A stretch of DNA of 64,000 nt from Luscinia megarhynchos (lineage: Eukaryota; Chordata; Aves; Passeriformes; Turdidae): assembly GCA_034336665.1 (NCBI GenBank), contig JAPFBE010000013.1:18579056-18643055 (forward strand). The letters run 5' to 3'. The notes beneath the pieces were generated by a model. The model made no database searches. It saw only the letters and a list, made by a program, of their open reading frames with translations, and was not told where the DNA came from. The translations under genes were made by a program, and so were the position numbers. Positions 1 through 11,800 of the stretch are shown piece after piece. Every line of letters begins with the position of its first letter. Position 1 is the stretch's first letter.

Positions 1-250
1 CCTCGTGTTCGCGTGGAATTTGCCGTGCATCACTTTTTGCTTGTTGCCTCTTGCTTGGCACCTCCAGGGCCTTGCTCCATGCTCCTGACACCCTCTGTTT
101 AGATATTTATACACACTAACGCGCTCCCCTCTCAGTCGTCTCGTCTCAAGGCTGACTGAACCCAGTTCCTTCATCATCTTTGTTGCCCTCCGCTGTGCCT
201 GCTCCAGCAGTTACGTGTCTCCCTCGCACTGCAGGGATCTCCGTGTGCCC
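1..250 (-). repeat. CR1 LINE fragment (sense on - strand)
   Basis: The + strand reads like reverse-complemented CR1 3' sequence: TTGTTGCCTCTTGCTTGGC, CTCCCCTCTCAGTCGTCTCG, TTCATCATCTTTGTTGCCCT, CTGTGCCTGCTCCAGCAG. CR1 is the dominant LINE of birds. It lies in ZBTB11 intron 1 and continues off the left edge. Confidence 0.75.
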
Positions 251-1760
251 TCCCTGGCGGGACTAGGAGGGGAATGCCGCTTGCTGAGTGACCAGTGCCT
301 TTAAGCGCCACCTCGGAGCACGTGGTCTGTGGGCAGGGACATTGTGTCACATCCCGAGAGGCAGGGCTCGCTCTGCACGGTACATCTTGGTCAGCAAATT
401 GTCCAGGGCTTCTTACCTTGAATATATGGAAATATGGAGTACAGCTGTCCCCTCCAGGTCTTGCTCATAGCCCAGGTAAGACAGTGACATCTCAGCTGTG
501 ACCTTGGGGATAGGGTGATAATCTCTTCCACATGACCCAGGTTAGCTTTGGACCTCATTCATGCATGTGATGGTGTTCATGTTAGAGTACTACAGCTGCC
601 AGTAGTGGCTGGCAGTCCTGGCACTCGTTATATTTTCTCTTTCTTGCCATGAGAAGCTGAAACTAATTCTCAGCTGGGTCCTGAGTGATATCACAGCTGT
701 TACAAATGGTGCCTGAACAGCAATAATTCCCAATTGGGACTTTCTTTCGGCTGACTTGGTATCTTGTTCTCTTTGGATTTGGTGTTCTACTTTTAGCCCT
801 AGGTATGCATTAAACAAATGGCCTGCTTTTCACTTGCCATCGGCCCAGTGTGTCTGTATTGCTTCTCTTGTTCTGCTTTCTTCATCCATCAGCAAATCTG
901 TAATTTCAGCTTTAGTTTTCCCTATTTTCAGTAGGAGGGATTTTGCTCTGGCTGCAGCCGATCCTCCCAGTCTCATTGGCTTGAAGATCTTTTAATGTGA
1001 AAAAGGATTTGGCATCTCAGAGCTGATATAGCCATTCTGGATGTGACTTTATCTGCATTCTCATTGTCTGCCCAGCGTTGTACTGCTCTGGCATATACTC
1101 TCATCCTGCACTGCAAACTTCCTCCATGGGCTTCAGTGTAGCTTCTGTTTGTTAGCAGAGGGCATTCTGTATTCTTTTGATCTTGTTGATCACCTTTATT
1201 TGCACATCCTATATCCTCTTACTTCTCTTGCATTGAAAATACTAAAATTCATTCCATGCTTTCAGTTCAAGTATTATGTCTCTTACACGTGTCTCCCTTA
1301 AAACAACATTTTCCCTGCCATTACAGTATTCTTTGGCTGCTAGTGGACAGCAGCTTTGGCCCAGCTGTCATTCTGAGGTGGACATCAACCTGGGGTCTGT
1401 CTGTTCTGTAACTGTTTGAGATGTGATTTGCAGGCCAGAGACCTCCTGTCTGATTTCAGATGAAATCAAGGAGATGTACAAATGTTGAAATGGGCATGAA
1501 TGTCTTAGGTTGCCTTAAATCCTGATCCTTGCAGAGATAAGTATGTAATAATGATAGTGCAAGTCATGCTCTGAGGAGATGTGAGCCAGCAAGTCTAAGT
1601 CTGTCAGCAAAGCTTTTGAGCTGTGTTTTTGATTTTGAACCATAGAGGCCCAGCTGCTATATGTGCTTTTATATTATCCTAGTGAAGAAAACAAATTTGG
1701 ATTGAAAGCCATGCATGGAAAATGCCTTGGTGTCTAGAAGAGGACCTGTTGAGTATCTGA
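251..1760. other. ZBTB11 intron 1, no gene recognised
   Basis: I see no coding exon homologous to the ZBTB11 N terminus here. Part of 290-1000 may be old retroviral sequence (see findings), but no boundaries could be set. Confidence 0.4.
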
Positions 1761-1765
1761 CATTA

Positions 1766-2052
1766 TTTACAGAGTTGCAGAATGTGTTGAGTTGGAAGGG
1801 ACTCACAGGGATGATTGAATAGAACTCCAGGCCCTGAACAGAACCATCCCCAAAAGTCACCAGAGTCATTCCTGAGAGCATTATCCAGACTTCTTGATCT
1901 CTGTCATGCTTGCTGCTGTGACCACTTCCCTGGGAAGCCGGTTCCAGGGCCCAGCCAACTTCTGGGGGAAGAACCTTCTCCTGATATCCAGTTAACCTCC
2001 CCTGACACAAATTCAGGCTATTTCCTCGGGTCCTGTCATTTATATTTGGTTC
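1766..2052 (-). repeat. CR1 LINE fragment (sense on - strand)
   Basis: Starts with the reverse complement of a CR1 3' end (GAGTTGGAAGGGACTCACAG), then CACTTCCCTGGGAAGCCGGT, CTTCTCCTGATATCCAGTTA and TCAGGCTATTTCCTCGGGTC in CR1 order. It lies in ZBTB11 intron 1. Confidence 0.8.
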
Positions 2053-2606
2053 CACTGGTAAAGTACTGGTGGGAAATTGGTTTGTTTAAATCTCAAAATC
2101 ATAAGCAATTTATTTAAATCAGTGTTAATAAGACATATCAGTGTCATTGTGTATAGCACACATGATCCCAGTTTTGCAAAAGCTGTTAAGTGAGCCTTCC
2201 AGTTCTTGTTCTCTTCAGGAGGAACAAGCCATTTGTGTGGGCTAAATGCAGGATTATGTTACATCCGTCATTATCCTGGGATTATGAGACTAAATGTCTA
2301 AATACCACTTTGTTTTAGCCTTAATAATCTTTTTAGGAAGGTTTGTTTGATGTAGTGATATTCTAACTGTTCTATCTCACATTAGCAGTAGTGACATAAA
2401 ATGTCATGCAATGGTGTGAGAGAATCAGAATTGGCAATAATGCATCAGAGGGAAAGTGTAGGTGATTGACTTCATTTTTCTTGATTAGTATGTAATATTT
2501 TTGATTACTAATTATCAATGTTTTGCTAATCACCTACATAGCTATTTGTTTATAGTAAATTGAATTAAGATTAGAAGCCTAATCAAGCTCCATTAATTTT
2601 TCTTAG

Positions 2607-2842
2607 GTATTCTTAAGCAGGTTAAAGATTACATTAAAGAATGCAGCAAGTGCCAGGAAAAGCTGGATCGCTCTAGATCTCTCTCAGATCCTTCTGAAAT
2701 GCTAGAGGAGCTAGGACTTGATGCAAAATCTCATGAAGACAGTAATGAAACAGATGATGAATTGAGTAACTCAGCTTCAATCCCAGCTGCATCCCCGAAG
2801 CCTGTGAAGAAGAAGCCAATAGCAAAGCATGAGCTTGTGTTT
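2607..2842 (+). CDS. ZBTB11: ZBTB11 exon 2: second half of integrase-like HHCC zinc motif
   Basis: The acceptor follows a T-rich tract ending TTCTTAG; the donor is GTAAGT. The first two bases finish a glycine codon from exon 1, then 78 codons follow, leaving in phase 0. It reads ILKQVKDYIKECSKCQEKL, then an acidic stretch (SEMLEELGLD) and a basic end (KPVKKKPIAKHELVF). The C-S-K-C pair is the cysteine half of an H-H-C-C zinc-binding fold like that of retroviral/Ty3 integrases; the histidine half is in the exon outside the window. Confidence 0.9.
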
Positions 2843-5800
2843 GTAAGTACCATAGTTTACATCTGACTGGATTTGCATTTTCTGTTACTGCATTCTTGGT
2901 CGTGTACTTCTTTGCCATTGTTGTGATAATCTTGTAACAATAAGACTATAAATTTTGAGAAAGATATTGAATATGTAGAAATGGGATTCTGGTGTATATG
3001 TCATGAAATTAATTATAAGACATCATTGCTGGGAAATAAAGTCACCCTATATAGTAGGCATTTAAAATCTTATGATAAAATGAATGGCAAAATTGCCAGT
3101 AGTAAAACATCACATACAAGATTCTTATGGGCTCTATATGTTTTCCTTAATAAATGATACTATACTGATACATAAAATTCTTGTTCCTAACTACAGGTTC
3201 ACATGCATGTAAAGACATTTGAATTTAGAAACTTCTTCAGACTGTAACATAGACAAATACAGTCAAAGAGCTGTTTGAATGTGTCTTCCCATTTTTCTTG
3301 TCTGTTTTAATTGTGTTTGGAGGGAGGGTGAAACTTAGGAAACAATAGTAAAGTTAACTCTATATTCTACAGGCTTGAACTGATTGTATGGTTGCAGAAA
3401 ATAATCCTTTTCTGTGTTTCAATGTGAATGCTTAAAAAGGCACAATCTAAATGTAATGAAGTTCTCAAATGTTGTTTATGACAGGTTGACAGTAAGGGCC
3501 TTGTGAAGCAGTCATCTTCCAAACATTGTCTGTCAGTCTTAAACCAACTGAATCAGCAGAGGCTTTCCAATCAGTTCTGTGATGTGACTTTGCTGATTGA
3601 AGGAGAGGAGTACAAAGCTCACAAATCTGTCTTGGCAGCCAGCAGCGAGTACTTCCGAGAGCTCTTCATTGAAAAGGGAGCTGTCACTAGTCATGAAGCT
3701 GTAGTGGATCTGTCAGGTGAATTGCTGTGGGTCTCAAAGCTAGAAATCATAATATCCTAAGTAAGGTGTACAGTATTTAATTCAGTCTTTTTTGAGTGTT
3801 GAAGATAACCAAATTTTTATTGTGCTTTTTTCTCTTTTAATCTAAAAGTATTTTGTGTGGATCGTAATGCAAAAGCAGTCACACTGATTTTGCCTAATCT
3901 GATTTTCCATGGACTGTGGTATTTAATCTTAAAATTTCTGAGAAGCTTTTGATGGATTTTAACCTTGCTTATGCATGTTTCCACCTTGTATTAGTCACAA
4001 ACGTTAAAAAGGGAGCAAAATCAAATGCTTGAATATATCAGGCAGGGATGTTGACAAGCTGCTTGGAGAGTTGTTCAGCTTAATAAATTCTAAGTTGCTT
4101 CTTATTTCTGTGAAGCAGAGTTATACCTGTCTACTTATTTCTCAGAACTGGTACATGAAAGACAGGAGACAATTCTAAAATAAATGTTCTAAAAATAGCT
4201 TTATAGTGATGAAGAATAGTGTACAGAATATATGCCTCCTGCATTGCTTTCTCATTTATTAACTGTCTCTGCATGAATAATAGATATGCATGAAGAATAA
4301 TTTTCTAATAGGATGGTCCAGAACATTCTCCACATTAAATATTTATTATTTATGCAACTGTGGAAAATTATACCATATTCTTATATTTAAGCATTTTTTC
4401 TATATATCCATATTCTTATTTTTCTACCACATCACTTGACTTAAGACCTGAGCACTTTCTGAATGTAGCAGATCCAGAAAGACTTTGGTTCAATTAAGCT
4501 GCTCCAAAAGTACTGTGGCTCTCCCAGCATCTTGAAATATTCCTCAGAGAATTTTATTGTGACACTACTCAAGTTTTACTTAGTTATTGGAAAAGTTATC
4601 TGAGCTTACCCACACATAGAAACTACGTGAGGAGGAAGCTGCAGTGTAAATGACAGTTGATTGAGTCCCAGTGATGGGCTTGTTACTTCCAAGTGTGTTT
4701 TGCCCTAAATTTCAGACTTAACTGTATCTGTATGCAACTGAACTATATCTGTATAAGCTGAACTGTTGTATTCATCATGGGATATTTTGGTGTAATTTCA
4801 AGTCATCATTATTTGCTCTAATATCTTGTTTTATTCCTGGTAGGTTTCTGCAAGTCCAGTTTCCTGCCTTTATTGGAATTTGCTTATACTTCAGAATTAA
4901 CGTTTGACTTTTGTAGTATGGCAGAAGTGGCCATGCTCGCCCGGCATCTCTTCATGTCAGAGGTCCTTGAAATCTGTGAGAATGTGCACAAACAGATGGA
5001 AGAGAAACAAATTACAGTGTACCAAAAGGGAGATATTCAAACAGTAGAGTCAACACAAAATCTAGCAGAGCGGACTGAAGTGGAGATGCAGCCCATGGAT
5101 GGTGTTGAGCAACCTAGACTCACAGCCTGTGAAGTGCCAGTAGCTGTGAATGGAGCTCCTTCCTCTGCTGGGACAGAGGAGGCAGCTGCACCCCAGCCTG
5201 ACCTCCTGCAGCCAGAGCCTCTGGAGGCCACTGCAGGTGGTCCTTCCAAGCCTGTGGAACAGTGTGAAACAACTGAAAGTTACATCAAGATCCAGCTGGT
5301 GGAGAGCATTTCAAACAACCTCTACAACAGACTCAGCTCTGAGCCATTGGTTGTGGAAGCCATGGACACACAGAGTCAAAGGGAAACTGAGACAGTTCAA
5401 AATCAAAGTGATAAAGCACATGTGGACTCTGCTTCTGAAGACTCCTCAGAATCACTCAAGCAAAAAAGTAATGAGCAGAGCATCTCCAGTTGCCAGCCAG
5501 AAAGCCTCGCTTCCAGCCAGGACGACACTTACAAAAGCAAGCTTCGCCAGCGTTCAGTCAGTGAGGGGGGATACATCAGGCTGCATAAAGGAATTGAAAA
5601 AAACCTGCAGAATAGAAAGAAAAATCCTAAATCTGCTGTGCAGCAGGTATTCTGTCTGTCATTAGGCCTGTTGTTACCAGAGTAATTTCTAAGCTGGGCA
5701 GACAAAATCCCAAAAGCCTTGACTTGGCATCAGTATTGAAGGTCCTTAGAATGCTCAGTGGCCACAGTCTGTGTTGAGTATCTTCTCACAGCTTCTTATG

Positions 5801-8800
5801 GCTGAACAGAAGTTGTATCGTCTCCCCAAAATTCTTAATGATCTGTGAATTTAATTCTGAGCTCACTCGTGTATGTCAGTCATAGATACATTCATTCATC
5901 TATTGGGGAAGTGAGATCCTACTTGACAACAGCATTGGGAATGAAAAGTTTTGCATCCCACATAGATCTTAAGATGTAATCATGAGTCACAATAATGCAT
6001 TCCTGCTACCTTCTGATTGGGGTCAGTTAAGAGAAAGGTTCAAATAGCACTGGTGTTAAAAACTAGCACCTGAACATACTAAATATTTAGTAATTGAACC
6101 AGTTGCAGTTACAATTCTTTTTTTTTATGAAACAGTCTTATTACTCTTTCCCTTTTGAGAGCCTTTCTTCTTTCAGTGCCTACAGATAGTTGACAATCAT
6201 CTCACTGGGCATTCATGCATTTAGTTTATGACAGAGTGCACTTCACTGCATGTTGTTAAAGTCTTCTGAAAAACTGTTAATTTCCAGAGGAGTCCTGAGA
6301 GTTTTGCATACTAGAGCCACCAGTGCCACACAGGGGACAATAATTTGTTACCATTGCAACACCCTGGTAGATAGAAACTGTAGCATTAGTGTCTTTTTAC
6401 AGATGGACAGCTTAAAGCCCAGATGCTAAAACTAGCACAAATCAAAATACTTGAGCAACGTATTTATGCTGGTTGGAGAGTGCCAAGGTTTTCTTCTATT
6501 TTGGGAAGGGGAATGTTTACTTTTGGGAATAGTTCCTGTTAATGTATTTTACAGTTCTTAAATCCAGTTCCTTGACAGGTGAAGTGCACAGACCTACAGA
6601 AAAAAGAAATTTGTTTGGATAATTCCTTAGGATTGGATTTAGGGATAAGTTTCTGCTTTCCAACTTGTTTTGTGTCACAGTTATGTCAAGATGGACAGGG
6701 CTGGTATCACCACCAGCTCTTTAACTGGCATTCCCACCAGTCCTTTATTCACAAACTCTACATGCCTTCTTTTACAGACCTCTCTCTCATGCAACTCCGA
6801 CTCCTTCCGTAGACCTCTCTCTGATAACTGACTCCTTCTCTTATTGGCAGCTTCACACAGTACTGATTTCTTCTCTTACAGCCAGTTCCACACAGCTCTG
6901 ACTCCTTTTTTCATTCTGTATGACTGGCTAACCCCAGCCTGTCCCTTTCCCAGCTGCCTAACCCTGACTGTCCCTCACACAGCATCTTCTCACCATATCT
7001 GTCCCTTACCTCCTCACAGCACAGCCAGCAGCCTCCTTCTCTTACTCCAGCAGACTGTCAGTCTCAAGCTGCAAGTGCCTGTGTAGTGGCCAGCTAACCC
7101 AGCTCCTTTATATCCCCAAACTGTTTGGCCAGACACAGGTGTTTCCACACCTTGGTAATCAGTAGAGCTGCAAGTCATTGGGAGAGATTCCCTCCTACAC
7201 TATCCTTTCAGCCTAGCTCTCCACAGTTTTGTAGCTTTTGGTGTTTTATCTTGTGCATCTCTCAACTTCCCCTATGGCATGGGACGTCATATAAGCTTTG
7301 GGAAGGAGATACTCTTCTGAGTTCCCAGTTTTGATGCTGGGAGAATAAAAGGAACGAGATTGCAGGAGAAAATGCTGCTGATTTAAATTACAGTACTTGC
7401 ACCTAGCATGGAGATATAGGGGGATGAGGTGTGCTTTGTAAGAATTAATTCTTTTCATAGCTCTTACTAATCATGTACTGAACAAAATGATTTTTGTGGC
7501 TTCACAATTTAGCCAAGTTCACACAAGTTTTAGAGCAACAGGAAAATTTTAAAAAATACATCCAAAAGTTTTCTGTGTCAAGTTTCAGTTTGGTTTTCAG
7601 AGGCATGGAAGGGCTGGAATGTTTCCAAAAACTGCTAGATACCTCACTTGTTGGGAGAACAGGATGAAGAAATGGGGATGCTTGTACTTCCTTTCTTTGC
7701 CTTAATCTCAGGAACCCAAAGGGGGCACATCTGATGCAGGATATTTCAACCTGATCATTAGAATTTGGCAGCAAGTTTCTACAAAGGAAGATGAGATTAT
7801 CAGCTCCAGGTAGCACTGTCAATACCACCTAATAAAAACCCACTAGTGCCTTATTCCTAGATAAAAAAATCTCTGTGGTTCTTCTGTAATTGTCCTGTAG
7901 CTGTCACTTAGGCAGTTACTCAGGGCTGAAGAGTTCATTGTCCCTGAACTGGTAAGTCACTGTGTGACCATCATCATAAGTTTATGGTTTAAAAACATGT
8001 TTTTTCACTCACCTTGAGATCTGTATTTTGTAGTGAACTGAAACAAGGTAGCTTTTGAGCAACTAAGTCAGCAAAATTAAGTATTACAGTAACACAGAAC
8101 ACCAGCTTTTAATACAGACTTTCAGACAAGGTATGAAGAGCAGTGCAGTAAAATCCATTCATTGTTTTTTCAACCTAGGTTGCCATGAAGCTGGTACAAA
8201 GAGGGAAAAAAATGAAACAGCCCAAAAGAGACACTACAGAAAGTAACGAAGTGGAAGCTCAGCACAAATGCACTGACTGTGGAATGGTGTTCCAGCGGCG
8301 CTATGCACTCATAATGCACACACTGAAACATGAAAGATCTAAAGAGTATAAATGCCCAGTAAGTTGAGGGGTTGTTCTTTTTTTTCCGTGTAAACCTTCC
8401 TCCTTATGAAAATTAATTAATTATATTAGTAATTATTTTTCATTGTCTTTTTTGGTACATATATTTATTTTCCTTACAGATTTCACAGTTGGATACAGCC
8501 TTGATCTGGCTGGGGTGAGGTAGAATAGAGTGCAGCCATGTGGCCTGACAGCAGTGTGACTTGCTGCTCAAGACAGTGTTAGCATGGGATTTGCTTTTAA
8601 CCCTACCAGTAAATTTGTGTTTGGTCTCAACTGGAAGTTTGTCTCACTGGGAAGTGATCAGTGGTTCTGTCAGTAGCCATAAAAAAGATTTACAGCTGTT
8701 CATTAACTTCAAACAAAATGGCTGTTGGAGTGGGATTATAGATTTAACTCATATTACTGTACCTAAAACATTTGATTACTTCTGGTTTTGTTTTATTTTA

Positions 8801-11800
8801 TAATAATTGTGAGTGTTATGTGCAAAGTGAAGTTGTAATATTTTGTGTCCCAGCTGTGTAAGAAGGAATTCCAGTACGGTGCCTCCCTGCGGGCGCACCT
8901 GGTGCGGCACACGCGGAAGACGGAAGGCACCGCTCCAGCTCCGGGTGCCGAGGGAACAGGCGTGACCTCTGTGAAAGGGAAGAACCAAACGGGAATTCGT
9001 GTGTGACATCTGTGGGAGGACTCTGCCGAAGCTCTATTCTCTCAGAATACACATGCTTAAACATACAGGTGTCAAGCCCCATGCGTGCAAGGTAAAATCC
9101 TTTTGCTCTCTGATCAGGTTAGTCATGTTCTCTCATACCAATATTTTGGTATTGATGCTGTCCCTAAAATTTATGTTAATCTTGGTCACTTCACAGTAGG
9201 AAAGACTAATGTAACATTCATGATGAAATTGCTTGCAGTCCAATGTTGCAATTATTATGTCGAGACAGACACAGCTGGTATCACCACCAGCCCTTTAACT
9301 GGCATCTCCACCAGTCCTTTAGTAGCAAACTCTGCATGCCTTCTTCTCATATCAAATTTCTTTCCTCACAACTCTCAATTCTTCTTTCATAGACCTCTTT
9401 CAGGTAACTCTGACTCCTTTTCTTACAGGCAGTGTCACACAACACTTACTCCTTCTCTCCTCTCTGCATGACTGGCTAACCCCAAGCTGTCCCTTTCCCA
9501 GCTGCCTTACCCTCACTGTCCCTCACACAACATCATCTTACCTCATCTGTCCCTTGCACAACCACACATCCCTTACCTCCTCACTGTCTCTGCCCACCCA
9601 GGGGGACGCCAAATGTCACTGCCCAAGGTGTGTCCTTAGACCCGAGATCACCTCGGGAGGACATGTAGGTGGTTTAAATCCTGGTTTTTCCCCAGCCCCC
9701 GATGAGAGATTGCAGGAGGCTGTTTTCAGAGGCTTCAAGGATTGTTTATTGTTTCTTGTCTCAGGAACTCTTTGCCCGGCTCACAGCGCTCTTCTCTGCC
9801 GGGCACCCAGGATGGAATCTGCCTGGGGAAGGCAGGGCTTATCTTATATAGTCTAAATTACCTGCTAAATGTTCATAACAATTTTCCAATACAATACAGT
9901 CTTGTTAAACAGTCCAGCTCTGACCCCATCCAATCTAAAAGTGCCAGCATGCCACCCAGCATGGATGAAACGGAAAAGAAGGAGGAAGAGGTATCCACAC
10001 CCCCAACTTCTCCATCTTGGCCACGTGTCCCTTACAAACATTCCAAAAAGTCTATTTATCTGCGTTCTAACAATCTAATTTACACTTTACTAATTTTGGT
10101 GGCTTGTTGGGAAAGATACCCTCCTGCACTGTCTTTTCTGCCTAGCGGTCCACAGTCCAAGAGTGAGAAATCTAGAATGAATTTGAGTTGAGCAAGTTCA
10201 TATTCTTGTGTCTAGAAGAATGTCTTCCTTTGATTATTCCATATATTTTTTAACAGACCAGTTCTGTCAGTTCTGGTGCAAAATCAGCTGCTTGGCCATC
10301 CTAGTTCCCAAGAAATAGAAGAGGTTTTGTTATGTTTGAAGTTAGACACCTATTACATCATTAGTTTTATTTGTCCTATTCCACCATATATGGATTTTTT
10401 TTAGGTTTGTGGAAAGACCTTTACATATAAGCATGGATTAAAAATGCACTTAGCTCTCCATGAAGTACAGAAACAGTTCAAGTGTGATTTGTGTGAAAAG
10501 TCTTTTGTCACAAAAAGAAGTCTTCAGGAACACATGAGCATTCATACAGGTAAGCAATGAGAAAGGGAATACTTTACCTTTGCTTGGCTGTTGTATGCTG
10601 CTGAATTTTAACATTATTCTTCCGTGTCAGAGGAACTGTTTAAAAATATAAATGGTAGTTTGTTCTTTTTCTTCTGGTCAGGCAGCTGAGATAGAGGTAA
10701 GTAGTCATTTTCTGAGGCTATTTTACCATAGTTTAGTGTTATTATGCAAATATTCTATACAAGAACTAGCAATTGTGGTTGGTCTGTTCCTGTGGTTTTA
10801 TGTACGTATTTAATGCCTGTATCATGTCAATTCAACAAGACATAAGCAACAGGCTGGAATGTTCTAGTGCACTTTAATCTTCTAGCCTTTTAGAGGAAAA
10901 CATGCTAAGTTAAATCAGAATCTCTATATATGTTTTACAAGATTTTCTGTACTAATACTGACATTTTATAAAGTCTAGTGTCTTGAAAGCATGTGAAAGG
11001 TGACAATATAGTAATTTAATACAAGCAGAGTTTTAAAATTGTTATTTGTAAAGGTTGTGTTTCTGGTTTTCTGAGCTGAGCAGAATCAAGAGAGATACTT
11101 AGGATAATTTGTTCCTGAAATTAAGGAATTCATATTAGTACTCATCACTTCTATGTTGATGAAATGGAACAGAAACTTTCATTTTAAGGTCTTTTTTCAC
11201 AAGTGCAAGATATAAGCAATAATCCATAAGCAATGCTATGTTTCTGAAGAAGTTGCATAATACGTAAACAGTTGTGGGTTTTTTTCACACAAGAGGACAA
11301 CTTTTTAGGCTGCTCACTTTTCCTCACTAAATTATAGTTGCAGTGATGTACCTATGTTTAAAAACATGAAATAAAGAAATTTAGAGTTGCTACTCTTCCC
11401 CTTCTGTATTATTATATTAGCACGTACAAAATATACTTTAAAATTCCATCAGTGTGTAATTAAACAAACTCTCTTTGTAGTACTGCTCTGATTACCTAAG
11501 ATAAGTTATATATGAATTACAAACCTGTCTCACAAAGAGCTCTGGAGAAATGGAGGCCTGGCTTGGTAACATGCTTTGTTTTGTTCTTGCTAGGGGAATC
11601 CAAATATCTTTGCTCCATCTGCGGAAAATCTTTCCACAGGGCATCAGGACTCAGTAAACACATAAAGAAACATCAGCCAAAGCCTGAAGTTCGTGGATAT
11701 CAGTGTACTCAGTAAGTCAGGTGATAGGTGGTTTTGGTGAACTTCTTTTCTTAGCATTAATGATCCTAGTAATTCTCAAGATTAAAAGCAGCTCCTTGTT

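Noticed and set aside
9742..10191. 149-codon open frame
   Set aside because: Falls in the R-U5-like part of the 9.2-kb LTR and runs past its end; not a gene.
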